This document shows positions 28,941 through 38,760 of a stretch of DNA of 64,000 nt, in pieces. The stretch is from JAFASC01 sp036265935. GTDB lineage: Bacteria > Pseudomonadota > Alphaproteobacteria > Rhizobiales > Beijerinckiaceae. Every line of letters begins with the position of its first letter. Position 1 is the first letter of the stretch. The position numbers and the translations under genes are program-made. The notes beneath the pieces are model-generated. The model was not told where the DNA came from, made no database searches, and saw only the letters and a program-made list of their open reading frames with translations. The stretch covers positions 15,932 through 79,931 of the forward strand of contig DATAOB010000047.1 of the NCBI GenBank assembly GCA_036265935.1. The letters are read 5' to 3'.

Positions 28941-30221
28941 TCACATGCCGTCCGGCCGTCCGGCGGCGGTGACAAGCAGGGCGCCGTCGCCGAACAGGCG
29001 CTCCCCGACGCGTTTGGCTTCCGCCAACGTGACCGCCTCGACAAGCTTGTTGCGCTCGTCGAGATAGGAGATATCGAAGCCCTGCTGCTGCAGATGCACC
29101 AGCTGCGCGGCGATCTTGGTCGAGGTGTCGAACGACAGCGCATAAGAGCCGGTGAGATATTTCTTGGCTTTGTCGAGCTCCGCTTCGGTCGGCCCGTCGT
29201 GAGCGAGCAGCTTGATCTCGCTTTCGATGACGGCGAGCGATTCCGCGGCGCGCTCGTTCTTAGTCGAGGTGGAACCCGCAAGCATCGCGGCACGATCGAA
29301 ACTTTGGATCTGCGAATAGACGGAATAGGCAAGGCCGCGCTTCTCGCGCACCTCATGGAAGAGCCGCGTCGTCAGGCCGCCACCGCCCAAAATGTAATTG
29401 ACCACCATCGCCGGGATGAACTCGGGATCGCGGCGGTGAATGCCGGGGCGGCCGAAACGGATCGTCGTCTGCGGCACATCGAGGTCGATGACGCGCCGCG
29501 TGCCGAGATTGGCGACGGAGGTTGCCGGCACCGTCACAAGCTCGGGCAGTTCCGGCCAGGCGCCGAACACCTCATCGAGGAGACGCGCCAGCGTCGGCGC
29601 GTCGATGGCGCCGACCGCGGCGATTTTTAACGTCGCCCGCGCGAAGGCGCGTTTGCGCAGATCGTCGAGATCGGCGCGCGTGATCGACGGCAGGCTGGCG
29701 ATTTCACCGCGCACCGCACGGCCGTAAGGATGATCGGGAAACGCCGCGGCACGAAAGGCGCGGTTGGCCATCGCTTCGGGATCGTGCAGATCGCGCTTCA
29801 GCGTCGCGGCCATCTGCTCGCGCACGCGCTCCATCGGCTCGGCATCGAGGCGGGCTTCGTTCAACGCCAGACGCAGAAGCTCGAAAGCCGCCGCGGTGTT
29901 GCGCTCGAGCGTCTGCAAGTGACCGGAAATGTGGTCACGATCGGCGTTGAAGGAGAGATGGATCGCCTTGTCGTCGAGCGCGCGGTGAAAGCCTTCGGCA
30001 TCGTAGGACCCGGCGCCTTCATCGAGCAGCCCGGCGAGAAGTGTCGCCGTGCCGGGACGCTCCGGGCGATCCTGCGAGGCGCCGCCGTTGATTGAGAACT
30101 CCAGCGCGACCAGCGGAATCGCGTGCTCTTCGACGAGCCACGCTTCAATCCCATGCGGCGTAAAGACTCGCTGCACGCGACCGGCGCGCGACGAAAGTCC
30201 GACCTCGGCGATCTCTGTCAT
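28941..30221 (-). CDS. M16 peptidase-family protein lacking the zinc motif (partner subunit)
   Basis: About 426 residues with the two-domain insulinase/processing-peptidase fold: GIEAWLVEEHAIPLVALEFSINGGAS, then RPGTATLLAGLLDEGAG where active enzymes have HFLEH, and the C-terminal MVVNYILGGGGLTTRLFHEVREKRGLAYSVYS typical of the family. Since the HxxEH zinc site is gone, this is likely the non-catalytic half of a heterodimer with the active enzyme encoded just upstream. The ATG at 30221 is 3 bases after the upstream gene's stop, supporting co-translation; a longer frame to 30287 overlaps that gene and is less likely. Confidence 0.88.
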   Translation of the reverse strand: MTEIAEVGLSSRAGRVQRVFTPHGIEAWLVEEHAIPLVALEFSINGGASQDRPERPGTATLLAGLLDEGAGSYDAEGFHRALDDKAIHLSFNADRDHISGHLQTLERNTAAAFELLRLALNEARLDAEPMERVREQMAATLKRDLHDPEAMANRAFRAAAFPDHPYGRAVRGEIASLPSITRADLDDLRKRAFARATLKIAAVGAIDAPTLARLLDEVFGAWPELPELVTVPATSVANLGTRRVIDLDVPQTTIRFGRPGIHRRDPEFIPAMVVNYILGGGGLTTRLFHEVREKRGLAYSVYSQIQSFDRAAMLAGSTSTKNERAAESLAVIESEIKLLAHDGPTEAELDKAKKYLTGSYALSFDTSTKIAAQLVHLQQQGFDISYLDERNKLVEAVTLAEAKRVGERLFGDGALLVTAAGRPDGM

Positions 30222-30226
30222 TGAGG

Positions 30227-31567
30227 TCACGCGGCCGCTGCTTCGGGCAACAGGAATCCGGTGACGGCGCGGCGCTTGTCGAGCCATTTACGCGCGGCGT
30301 TCTGCACATCCTGCGCGCTCACGGCTTCGATCCGTTCCGGCCAGCGGGCGATATCTTCGATCGTGAGGCCGGTCGCGAGCGAGGCGCCATACCAACGCGC
30401 CAGGCTCGCCTGATTGTCTTGCGCGTAGATCGCATCGGCGACCAGTCGCGTGCGGGCGCGCTGCAGATCGGCTTCATCGACGGGATGATCCGCGACGCGC
30501 GCGATCACTTCCTCGACCGCGCGATCGAGTTGCTCGAGGGCGGTGCCCGGCGTCGGCATCGCGTAAATCCACAACCGCGTCGCATCGAGCGAGGTGCCCA
30601 TGTAGTAGGCGCCGACCGCGACCGCGAGCTTCCGCTCGATAACGAGCTCGCGATAGAGCAGGCTCGTGTGGCCGCCGCCGATGAGATGCGTCAGCACTTC
30701 CAAAGCTTCGGCTTCGCCGGGTGCCGCGGTCGTGTAGGAGGGCACGAGGAAAACGCGCTCGTGTGCCGGCTGCTCGACCTTCGGATCTTCGAGCGTGACC
30801 AGCCGATGCGCGCGCGGCTCCGGCTCCTGTGGACGAAAGCGCCGCGGCGGTTTCTCGCGTGCCGCAATGCGTCCGTATGTTTCGCGCGCCAGGCGCCCGA
30901 CCTCGGCGGCTTCGACGTCGCCGGCGACAATGAGAATGGCATTCACCGGCGTGTAGAAGCGCTCGTAGTAGGTCAGCGCGTCGCCGCGATCGAGCGTCTC
31001 GATCTCGTGGCCCCAGCCGATCACCGGCGTGCCGTAGGGATGGTGCGGAAAGAGTGACGCCTGCACCGCCTCGTTCAGTTGCTGGGCGGGATCGGTGTCG
31101 GTGCGCATCCGCCGCTCTTCGAGAACGACGTCACGCTCAGGCGCAACAACGTCATCGGTGAGGATGAGGCCGGTCATGCGATCGGCCTCGAGCGACATCA
31201 TCGTGGCGAGATGCTCTTTGGCAACGCGCTGGAAATAGGCGGTGTAGTCGTAAGCCGTGAAGGCATTCTCCTGGCCGCCAAGTTCGGCGATGAGGTCGGA
31301 GAAACCCTTCGGGTGCGCTTTGGTGCCCTTGAACATCAGGTGTTCGAGGAAATGCGCGATGCCCGACTTGCCCGGCGGATCGTCGGCCGAGCCGTTTTGG
31401 TACCAGACCATGTGGGTGACGACCGGCGTGCGGTGGTCGGGGATCACCACGACCTGCATGCCGTTTTCAAGCCTGGAGTGCGTGATTGCCGGTCCGGCGC
31501 CCTGCCTGCCCCCGGCCGATGCCGATGGCGTCAGCGTATGTTGCGGAACGGATGATCGTAGCTGCAT
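30227..31567 (-). CDS. M16 zinc metallopeptidase, active subunit (pitrilysin/processing-peptidase type)
   Basis: About 446 residues. The inverted zinc motif HFLEH is at H72, E75 and H76 in GIAHFLEHLMFKG, and the third ligand Glu follows in TMMSLEADRMTG. The second domain has HLIGGGHTSLLYRELV. Such enzymes degrade peptides in pitrilysin-like chambers formed with a partner such as the adjacent inactive homologue. The N terminus is Ser/Gly/Ala-rich without a clear signal peptide, so localisation is uncertain. No strong ribosome-binding site precedes the ATG at 31567; a start a few codons downstream is possible. Confidence 0.92.
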   Translation of the reverse strand: MQLRSSVPQHTLTPSASAGGRQGAGPAITHSRLENGMQVVVIPDHRTPVVTHMVWYQNGSADDPPGKSGIAHFLEHLMFKGTKAHPKGFSDLIAELGGQENAFTAYDYTAYFQRVAKEHLATMMSLEADRMTGLILTDDVVAPERDVVLEERRMRTDTDPAQQLNEAVQASLFPHHPYGTPVIGWGHEIETLDRGDALTYYERFYTPVNAILIVAGDVEAAEVGRLARETYGRIAAREKPPRRFRPQEPEPRAHRLVTLEDPKVEQPAHERVFLVPSYTTAAPGEAEALEVLTHLIGGGHTSLLYRELVIERKLAVAVGAYYMGTSLDATRLWIYAMPTPGTALEQLDRAVEEVIARVADHPVDEADLQRARTRLVADAIYAQDNQASLARWYGASLATGLTIEDIARWPERIEAVSAQDVQNAARKWLDKRRAVTGFLLPEAAAA

Positions 31568-31654
31568 AAAAACCCGGGAGCGGACGAAGCCGCAGGCTGG
31601 AGTTAGTCGCGGGCTACGCGATCGGCCAGCTCAGCGCAAGGGCCGCCCGGATTC

Positions 31655-32353
31655 TCAATCGTCGACCGAAGTCTTGTGCCTCGCCTGCTGGCGGATATAG
31701 GCGCCGGCATCGGAGGCGTCTTCTTTCTCCTTCGGCGCCTCGCGCGTCGCTTTGACCACCTGCGTCGGCTTGCGGAATCCCGGCGGCGGTTCGGTCAGAT
31801 ACTCGCGCGGCGGCTCTTCGCCGGGAGTGAGGATGTCCTTGTCTTCCTTGCCGGCATTATTGCCGACCTTCTTAAGGATCGCCCAGGGCGTATAGAGACA
31901 TTCCGGGGCGTTCGAATAATCGCATGGATTCTGCTGCGGCGACTTCGGGTCCTCGGCCGCGATCCGACCTTTTTCCAGCTCCGCCTGCGAAATGTGCGGA
32001 TTCGCGGTAGCCTCGTTCACCTGGCGGGCAGGAACTTTGGCCTCCGCCTTCAGCTTCTTGAGCCGACCTAGATCCGGATCATTCGGCCACGCCGGATTCG
32101 GCTTCTCGACCGCGGCTTGCGGCGGCGGCAGCTCCATTTTTGGCGGCAAGACGAGCGGCGGGCGCTCGCGATAATCAATGCCGTCGGTATCCTTCTGGCC
32201 GGTATCGCCGGTGACCAGGCCGAAGATTTGCCGGAGCGTCTGGTTTCCTTCTTCCGCCCGTGCCGGGCCGGGCTGCGCCCCGGTGCCGACCAGGAGAAAA
32301 ATGCCCGCCGCGGCGGCGATCGCGCTCGGGGCGCGAAGAGTTCGAGAAGCCAT
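31655..32353 (-). CDS. Secreted hypothetical protein linked to lspA and M16 genes
   Basis: About 232 residues. A signal peptide is clear: MASRTLRAPS, hydrophobic AIAAAAGIFLLVGTG, then a probable cleavage after ARA. The mature part is Pro-, Lys- and Glu-rich and lacks a recognised domain: PPLVLPPKMELPPPQ, the Cys pair in NPCDYSNAPECLYTPW, and a tail rich in Lys/Glu. Rhizobial genomes often carry such a protein between lspA and the M16 pair; no function has been proposed that I know of. Location in a group with lspA and peptidases suggests a cell-envelope role (inference). Confidence 0.8.
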   Translation of the reverse strand: MASRTLRAPSAIAAAAGIFLLVGTGAQPGPARAEEGNQTLRQIFGLVTGDTGQKDTDGIDYRERPPLVLPPKMELPPPQAAVEKPNPAWPNDPDLGRLKKLKAEAKVPARQVNEATANPHISQAELEKGRIAAEDPKSPQQNPCDYSNAPECLYTPWAILKKVGNNAGKEDKDILTPGEEPPREYLTEPPPGFRKPTQVVKATREAPKEKEDASDAGAYIRQQARHKTSVDD

Positions 32354-32468
32354 CCCGTCCTGTCCTCAAGGAAATCCCGCCTAGGGGCGGGAAAGTGGAC
32401 CTTTGCAGGATGCTTAAAGGCTCTGCCTTCGCGGCAATTTGTGGGCGGGGCGGAAGGGCCTGCCCTTC

Positions 32469-32978
32469 TCAGTCGGAGAGGACCGGGTCTTCCTGCCGCT
32501 TCGGCCGGGCAAACGCCGTCGGAAACAGCGATTCCAGGAGGAGCAGCGCGACGCCGCCGACGATCGCCACATCGGCGAGATTGAACACGTACCAGGAGAG
32601 ATCGCCGACATGGAACCGGAAGAAATCGGCGACCGCGCCGTACGCCCAGCGGTCGTAGGCATTGCCCATTGCGCCGCCGATGATCAGTCCGAGGGCGAAG
32701 GCGGTCGGACGCGAGCGCGCCCGCCACAGCCAGGCGAAAAGCAGCGTGATGGCCGCAAACGCCAGCGCCAGGAGCAGATAACGCTCAATATCGGTGGTGG
32801 CGCGCAGCAGTGAATAGGAAACGCCGGGATTCCAGGCGACGATCAGATCCAGGAACGGCCCGATATGAACCGGCTGATGGTCTGAGATCCGGTAGACGAA
32901 AAGCATCCAGAGCTTGTCGGTCTGATCGATGACGACGGTCGCAACAAGCGTAATGAGACCGAGAAGCCGCGGGCTCAT
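32469..32978 (-). CDS. lspA: Prolipoprotein signal peptidase II
   Basis: Inner-membrane aspartyl protease that removes the signal peptide from lipoproteins after lipidation. About 169 residues and four membrane helices. The family motifs are intact: VIDQTDKLW (D18), NPGVSYSLL, GGAMGNAYDRWAYGAVADFF with catalytic D118, and FNLADVAI with catalytic D136. The start overlaps the ileS stop by 4 bases (ATGA), the usual ileS-lspA arrangement. A short Arg/Lys-rich tail (KRQEDPVLSD) ends the protein in the cytoplasm. Confidence 0.97.
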   Translation of the reverse strand: MSPRLLGLITLVATVVIDQTDKLWMLFVYRISDHQPVHIGPFLDLIVAWNPGVSYSLLRATTDIERYLLLALAFAAITLLFAWLWRARSRPTAFALGLIIGGAMGNAYDRWAYGAVADFFRFHVGDLSWYVFNLADVAIVGGVALLLLESLFPTAFARPKRQEDPVLSD

Positions 32979-35900
32979 GCGCGCATGAGCTCCGCGGCTT
33001 TGAGTTCGCGCAGCGCCTGTGCGTCGCGCGGTGTGATATCAGGGTATTCGGGATCGCTGCCGACAAGCGGAGAGATTTTCCAGGAGCGCGCGCATTTGCG
33101 GCCCGTGGCACGTTGCGGCTCGACGGCGACCCCCGACACATCGTCAAGCCGGAATGCGTCCGCTCGACCCTGCCCCGCACGGAGTTCGATATCCGAGGTG
33201 ATGCAGATTTCGGCGAAATCGATGCCGTCGAGCGCGGCGCGGGTAGCGGCATCCTCGATATAGACGACCGGCGCCGCCTCGAGCGACGAGCCGATACGCT
33301 TGGCGGCGCGCTCGATCTCTAATGCGCCGGTGACGACGCGGCGCACGTTACGGATCACTCGCCATTTTGCGGCGAGCGCATCGTCGCGCCAGTCGCGCGG
33401 CGTCTGCGGGAAAAGATGCATGTGCACGGAACCATGTTCCGAAGGATAGCGCGCGAGCCAGGCCTCGTCGCAGGTAAAAGCGAGGATCGGCGCGAGCCAG
33501 ATCGTCACCTGCTCGAAAATCTCGTCAATTGTCGCGAGCGCGCTCTTGCGCGCGACACTCGATGGCGGATCGCAATAGAGCGTATCCTTGCGGACGTCGA
33601 AATAGAAAGCTGAGAGATCGCTGACCATGAAGGACGTGATCAGCGCGACCACCTTCTTGTAATCGAATTCGGCATAAGCTTCCGTCACACTGCCGGCGCT
33701 TTCGGCCAGACGATGCAGCATGTAGCGTTCGAGATCAGGCCGCTCGCGGCTTGGCACGTACTCATTTTTCTTGAAATGTGCAAGGGAGCCAAGCATCCAA
33801 CGCAATGTGTTGCGTAATTTGCGATAGTTATCGGTGATGCTTTTTAAGATTTCCGGGCCGATGCGCTGATCGTCGGAATAATCGACGCTCGCGACCCACA
33901 GCCGCAGGATATCGGCCCCGGACTCACTGATCACTTTCTGCGGTACTGTCACATTGCCGAGCGACTTCGACATTTTGCGGCCCTGCTCGTCAAGCGTGAA
34001 GCCGTGCGTCAGCACGACGTCGAAGGGCGCGCGCAGCCGCGTCCCGCAGGACTCGAGCAGTGACGAATGGAACCAACCGCGATGCTGATCCGAGCCTTCG
34101 AGATACATGATCTCGTCGCGGCCGCCGTCGCGCACGCGCTTCAATCCGGCGAGACCGGGGAAGCGCTCGGGATCGTCGAGCGTAAAGGCGTGCGTCGAGC
34201 CTGAGTCGAACCAGACATCGAGAATGTCGTCGATCTTCTCGTAGTCGTTCGCACTATATTCCGGCGCGAGGAAGCGCGCTGCCGCGTCGTCCTTGTACCA
34301 CGCGTCGGCGCCTTCTTTCTCGAAAGCGTCGGCGATGCGGGCGTTTACGGCATCGTCGATCAGGAGGTCGCTTGTGCCTTTCCTGACGAAGACCGCGATC
34401 GGCACGCCCCAGGCACGCTGACGCGATACGACCCAATCCGGCCGGTTTTCGATCATGCCACGGATGCGGTTTTCACCCGATTCCGGAACCCAGCGGGTGC
34501 GCGCTATTTCGTCGAGCGCGATAGAGCGCAGCGTTGGGGCATTGCCGCCGGACGCTCCGCCAAGCCCGCGATCCATGGCGATGAACCATTGCGGCGTGTT
34601 GCGGAAGATGACCGGCTTTTTCGAGCGCCACGAATGCGGGTAGGAATGTTTCATCCGGCCGCGCGCGAGAAGATGGCTCGCGTCGATCAGCGCCGCGATC
34701 ACCGCATCGTTGGCGTCGCCCTTCTTGCCTTTGTCGTCGATCACGCGGCGGCCGCCGAACCCCGGCACTTCCTTGGTGTAGAAGCCATCGGCATCGACCG
34801 TATAAGGGATGCGCGTATCGACGCCGCGCGCCGCCAATACGCGCGCATGTCCGGTCCACAGATCGAAGTCTTCGCGCCCGTGACCGGGCGCGGTGTGGAC
34901 AAAGCCGGTTCCCGCATCGTCGGTGACATGCTCGCCTTCAAGCAGCGGCACGGGAAATTCGTAGCCGGGAATGCGCTCGGCGAGCGGATGCCAGCAGGCT
35001 TCGATGTCGTGCGGATCGATGCTGCGGACGCGCTCAAAATTCTGCACGCGCGCCGCCTTGAACACGTCGGAAGCGAGACGGTCGGCCAAGATATAAAGCG
35101 CGCCGGGCTTCGCCCAATTATCATGCGCCGCTTCAGTGACACGGTAAAGGCCGTAATCGACCTTCGAGGAGAAGGCGATGGCACGATTGCCGGGCAGCGT
35201 CCACGGAGTCGTCGTCCAGATGACGACCGAGGCGGCGCGTAATTCGTCGAAAACTTCGCCCGTTGCCTCCACGTCTTGTGGATTTTCGCCGCTCATCTCC
35301 GCGGCGCGGCGCGCATCGGCGCGTGCGCCGTTGCGGATCGTGCGCACCGGAAAGCCGACCCAAACCGTATCCGACGTATAATCCTCGTACTCGACTTCGG
35401 CCTCGGCGAGCGCGGTCTTCTCGACAACGCTCCACATGACCGGCTTCGAGCCGCGATAAAGCAGCCCGTTCGCTGCGAATTTCATGATCTCGCGCGCGAT
35501 CTGCGCTTCGGCGGCGAAATCCATCGTCGAATAGGGATGATCCCAATCGCCGAGGACGCCAAGCCGCTTGAATTCCTCGCGCTGCACGTCAATCCAATGC
35601 GCCGCGAAGGCACGGCATTGTGCGCGAAACTCGTTGATCGGCACCTCGTCCTTGTTCTTGCCCTTGGCGCGGTACTCTTCCTCGATCTTCCACTCGATCG
35701 GCAGACCATGACAATCCCAGCCCGGCACGTAATTCGAATCCTTGCCGAGCATCTGCTGCGAACGGGTGACGAGGTCCTTCAGGATTTTGTTGAGCGCGTG
35801 GCCGATATGGATGTTGCCGTTGGCATAAGGCGGCCCGTCATGCAGCACGAAGCGAGCGCGTCCCGCAGCCGCTTCGCGCAGCTTCTCATAGAGGCCGATC

Positions 35901-36034
35901 CGCTGCCAGCGCATCAAAATCTCCGGCTCCTTCTGCGGAAGGCCGGCACGCATCGGGAAATCGGTCTGCGGCAAATAGAGCGTCGCGGAGTAATCCGCGG
36001 CGCCGGTCTTTGCCGCCTTTTCAGGCTTGTTCAT
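32975..36034 (-). CDS. ileS: Isoleucyl-tRNA synthetase
   Basis: Charges tRNA-Ile. About 1019 residues, class I: HIGH signature as HIGH at residues 76-79 (ANGNIHIGHALNK) and the KMSKS loop as DEQGRKMSKSLGN, with an editing domain between (TTPWTLPGNRAIAFS and DDAGTGFVHTAPGHGREDF). The C terminus holds a single Cys (GRKCARSW) instead of the Cys4 zinc site of E. coli IleS, as in related bacteria. The ATG at 36034 begins MNKPEKAAKT; the frame before it (to 36190) lacks family similarity. Coupled to lspA. Confidence 0.96.
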   Translation of the reverse strand: MNKPEKAAKTGAADYSATLYLPQTDFPMRAGLPQKEPEILMRWQRIGLYEKLREAAAGRARFVLHDGPPYANGNIHIGHALNKILKDLVTRSQQMLGKDSNYVPGWDCHGLPIEWKIEEEYRAKGKNKDEVPINEFRAQCRAFAAHWIDVQREEFKRLGVLGDWDHPYSTMDFAAEAQIAREIMKFAANGLLYRGSKPVMWSVVEKTALAEAEVEYEDYTSDTVWVGFPVRTIRNGARADARRAAEMSGENPQDVEATGEVFDELRAASVVIWTTTPWTLPGNRAIAFSSKVDYGLYRVTEAAHDNWAKPGALYILADRLASDVFKAARVQNFERVRSIDPHDIEACWHPLAERIPGYEFPVPLLEGEHVTDDAGTGFVHTAPGHGREDFDLWTGHARVLAARGVDTRIPYTVDADGFYTKEVPGFGGRRVIDDKGKKGDANDAVIAALIDASHLLARGRMKHSYPHSWRSKKPVIFRNTPQWFIAMDRGLGGASGGNAPTLRSIALDEIARTRWVPESGENRIRGMIENRPDWVVSRQRAWGVPIAVFVRKGTSDLLIDDAVNARIADAFEKEGADAWYKDDAAARFLAPEYSANDYEKIDDILDVWFDSGSTHAFTLDDPERFPGLAGLKRVRDGGRDEIMYLEGSDQHRGWFHSSLLESCGTRLRAPFDVVLTHGFTLDEQGRKMSKSLGNVTVPQKVISESGADILRLWVASVDYSDDQRIGPEILKSITDNYRKLRNTLRWMLGSLAHFKKNEYVPSRERPDLERYMLHRLAESAGSVTEAYAEFDYKKVVALITSFMVSDLSAFYFDVRKDTLYCDPPSSVARKSALATIDEIFEQVTIWLAPILAFTCDEAWLARYPSEHGSVHMHLFPQTPRDWRDDALAAKWRVIRNVRRVVTGALEIERAAKRIGSSLEAAPVVYIEDAATRAALDGIDFAEICITSDIELRAGQGRADAFRLDDVSGVAVEPQRATGRKCARSWKISPLVGSDPEYPDITPRDAQALRELKAAELMRA

Positions 36035-36189
36035 TTCTTGGGCTCGAAGCCGCTCTCGTTGCTGGGGATCGCCGGCTTCTAGAGCATTTTTCGCCGAAGT
36101 GGAATCATGGACCGAGTGAGCCGTCACCCGTGGGCTTACACAGACTTCCCATGTGGTAGCGTCGGTCAACCGCAAGGGATGTCGTCGCA

Positions 36190-37947
36190 ATGCTTGTCAC
36201 ACTCGTCGCTCTGCTCGCAGCCGCGGTGCTTTTTGTGTCGCTGTCGCGGCGTTTCGGCCTCGGCAGCATTCTTGGTTATCTCGTCGCCGGCCTCTTGATC
36301 GGACCCTCAGGCCTCCGTCTCGTCACCGATGTGGAGAGCATCAGCGAGATCAGCGAGCTCGGCGTCCTGATGCTCCTCTTCATCATCGGGCTCGAGCTGC
36401 GGCTGCCGCGCATTTGGGCGATGCGGCGCTCCGTTTTCGGCTTGGGTACGGCCCAGCTGGTCTTCACGGGCGCCGTGCTGGGCGCGGCGGCCCTGTGGGC
36501 GGGCGCCACCTGGACCGGCGCGGCGATCCTGGGGCTTGGCCTTGCCCTCTCTTCGACCGCCATCGTTCTGCCGCTGCTCGCCGAGCGCAACCTGCTGGCG
36601 CTGACCTCGGGCCGCGACAGTTTTGCGGTCCTGCTGTTCCAGGACCTCGCCTCGGTGCCACTGATCGCGCTTGTCCCGGCGCTCGCCGGCCATCACCCTG
36701 ACGGACCGATCTCGATCGCGCTCCTCAAGGCCGCCGGAGCGGTGGCGATTATTCTTCTCGGCGGGCGCTTCCTGCTGCGGCCGATTTTTGCGGCGATCGG
36801 CGGCGCCAGGACGCGCGAGGTCTTCACCGCGACCGCGCTCTTGATCGTGGTCGGCGCCGCGGCGATTGCCGGCGGCGCCGGCCTGCCGCTGTCGCTCGGC
36901 GCGTTTGCCGCCGGCGTGGTCTTGGCCGAATCCGAATATCGCCACGAGCTGCAGGCCGACATCGAGCCGTTCGAAGGGCTGCTGCTGGGCTTCTTCTTCA
37001 TGTCGGTGGGCATGTCAACCGACATCGCCCTCGTCACACGCCAGCCCGGCCAGATCGCGATCGGCGTGGTGCTCCTCGTCCTCGTCAAAGCGCTGCTCGC
37101 CTTCGGCCTCGGCCGGCTCCGCGGGCAGACCCCGGTGACCGCCATCCGCTTCGGCCTCGCCATCGCGCAAGGCAGCGAGTTCGCCTTTGTCCTGTTCGGC
37201 GCAGCGCTCGCGGCCGGCGCGCTCGAAAAGCCGGCGGTCGAGAGCGCGACGCTCGTCATCGCGCTGTCGATGCTCATCAGTCCGCTCCTGTTTGCCGCCT
37301 CCGAGCGCTGGCTGATCCCGCGCCTGATGAAGCGGGCGCCGCGGCCGGCGTCGCGATTGGACGAGGCGCGGCCGGCCCCCGTGGTGATCTGCGGCTTCGG
37401 CCGCTTCGGCCAGATCGTCGGACGCGTGCTGCTGACGCGCGGCATCAAGTTCAACGCGCTCGATTCCGAGCCGGGCAATGTCGAGACCGTCCGCCGCTTT
37501 GGGCTTGTGGCGTTTTTCGGCGACCCGACGCGGCTCGAACTCTTGCGCGCCGTCGGGGCCGATCAGGCCAAGGCAATCGTCGTGGCGCTGCCCGACGCCG
37601 AGGCGGTGCTGAAAGTCGCGGCGCTCGCCCGCGAACATTTCCCGCAGGCGAAGATATATGCGCGGGCAAGAAACCGGCGCGTCGCGCATTCGCTCATGGA
37701 TGTCGGCGTGCACGATTTCGTCCGCGAGACGTTCCTCTCGAGCCTGCGCCTTGGCGAGCTTGTGCTCATCGGCCTCGATTTCGACGAAGACGAGGCGCGG
37801 CGCACCGTCGAGGCGTTCCGCGAGCGCGACGAGCAGATGCTCATCGCCCAGCATGATTTCTACGACGACGAGACGAAGGTGGTGCAGACCGCCGCGCAAG
37901 TCGCCGCCGAATTGAAGAGCCTGTTCGAAGCCGACGCGCCGACGTGA
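36190..37947 (+). CDS. CPA2 monovalent cation:proton antiporter with RCK (KefB/KefC-type)
   Basis: About 585 residues. Roughly twelve membrane spans cover residues 1-370, with the family sequence LGYLVAGLLIGPSGLRLVTDVESISEISELGVLMLLFIIGLEL at the N terminus, then a cytoplasmic RCK_N/TrkA_N nucleotide-binding domain (VVICGFGRFGQIVGRVLLTRGIKF, ALDSEPGNVETVRRFG, FFGDPTRLELLRAVGAD). Members exchange K+ (or Na+) for protons, gated in Kef by glutathione adducts. The C-terminal DDETKVVQTAAQVAAELKSLF follows. The gene is divergent from ileS and overlaps or nearly abuts the metallo-beta-lactamase gene. Confidence 0.92.
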   Translation: MLVTLVALLAAAVLFVSLSRRFGLGSILGYLVAGLLIGPSGLRLVTDVESISEISELGVLMLLFIIGLELRLPRIWAMRRSVFGLGTAQLVFTGAVLGAAALWAGATWTGAAILGLGLALSSTAIVLPLLAERNLLALTSGRDSFAVLLFQDLASVPLIALVPALAGHHPDGPISIALLKAAGAVAIILLGGRFLLRPIFAAIGGARTREVFTATALLIVVGAAAIAGGAGLPLSLGAFAAGVVLAESEYRHELQADIEPFEGLLLGFFFMSVGMSTDIALVTRQPGQIAIGVVLLVLVKALLAFGLGRLRGQTPVTAIRFGLAIAQGSEFAFVLFGAALAAGALEKPAVESATLVIALSMLISPLLFAASERWLIPRLMKRAPRPASRLDEARPAPVVICGFGRFGQIVGRVLLTRGIKFNALDSEPGNVETVRRFGLVAFFGDPTRLELLRAVGADQAKAIVVALPDAEAVLKVAALAREHFPQAKIYARARNRRVAHSLMDVGVHDFVRETFLSSLRLGELVLIGLDFDEDEARRTVEAFRERDEQMLIAQHDFYDDETKVVQTAAQVAAELKSLFEADAPT

Positions 37948-37958
37948 GGTTTGATCCG

Positions 37959-38753
37959 ATGCGCTTCTTCCATTTCACCGCGCTTGCCTTGCTGGCATTC
38001 GGCGCGGCCGCACTTGGCTCGACGCGAGCCGCCGAGATCGACAAATGCCCGGACATGGTCGCCGCCAGCCGCGTCTGGCGCGCCGCGCTAAACCCGGATC
38101 AGGTCGCCATCACGTTCGTCGGTCACGCGACCTTCCTGATCGAAAGCCCCGGCGGCACGGTTGCCGCGACCGACTACAACGATTTCGTCCGCCCGAAAGT
38201 CGTGCCCGACATCGCCACCATGAACAAGGCGCATTCCTCGCATTACAGCTTGCATCCCAATCCCGCCATCGCCCACGTGCTGCACGGCTGGAATTCCGCC
38301 GGCGGCCCGATCCATCACGACCTGAATGTCGGCGAAATGCATATCCGCAATGTGCCGACCAATATCCGCGATTGGGGCGGCGGCACCGAGTACGACGCGA
38401 ACTCGATCTTCATCTTTGAGACGACGGGACTGTGCATCGCGCATCTCGGCCATCTGCATCATCCGCTGACCCCTGAGCATTTGAAGCAGGTCGGCCATGT
38501 CGACGTGCTGCTCGTGCCGGTCGACGGCAGCTACACGCTGGATACGCCCGGCATGATGGAAGTCATCGACGCAATCCGCGCGCCGTTGATCCTGCCGATG
38601 CACTATTTCGGCTCCTATACGCTGAATCGCTTTCTCGACGTGGCGCGCAGCAAATACGAAGTCGCGTTCAGCCCGACATCGTCGATCGCGGTCTCGCGCA
38701 CGAGTCTGCCGTCGCGCCCGAAAATGCTGATCCTGCCCGAGAGGCATTATTGA
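37959..38753 (+). CDS. Exported metallo-beta-lactamase-fold protein (UlaG/MBL-like)
   Basis: About 264 residues. MRFFHFTALALLAFGAAALGSTRAAE is a signal peptide (hydrophobic core, cleavage after RAA), so the protein is periplasmic. The mature part has TFVGHATFLIESPGGTVAATDYND, then HYSLHPNP, ETTGLCIAHLGHLHHPLTPEHLKQVG and VDVLLVPVDGSYTLD, an MBL core with His-rich metal-site segments although the canonical HxHxDH is altered (H and D in HYSLH, HLGHLHH). The ATG at 37959 has GAGGT 7 bases upstream and is preferred to the GTG at 37944. A hydrolase of unknown substrate. Confidence 0.8.
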   Translation: MRFFHFTALALLAFGAAALGSTRAAEIDKCPDMVAASRVWRAALNPDQVAITFVGHATFLIESPGGTVAATDYNDFVRPKVVPDIATMNKAHSSHYSLHPNPAIAHVLHGWNSAGGPIHHDLNVGEMHIRNVPTNIRDWGGGTEYDANSIFIFETTGLCIAHLGHLHHPLTPEHLKQVGHVDVLLVPVDGSYTLDTPGMMEVIDAIRAPLILPMHYFGSYTLNRFLDVARSKYEVAFSPTSSIAVSRTSLPSRPKMLILPERHY

Positions 38754-38760
38754 TGTGGCG

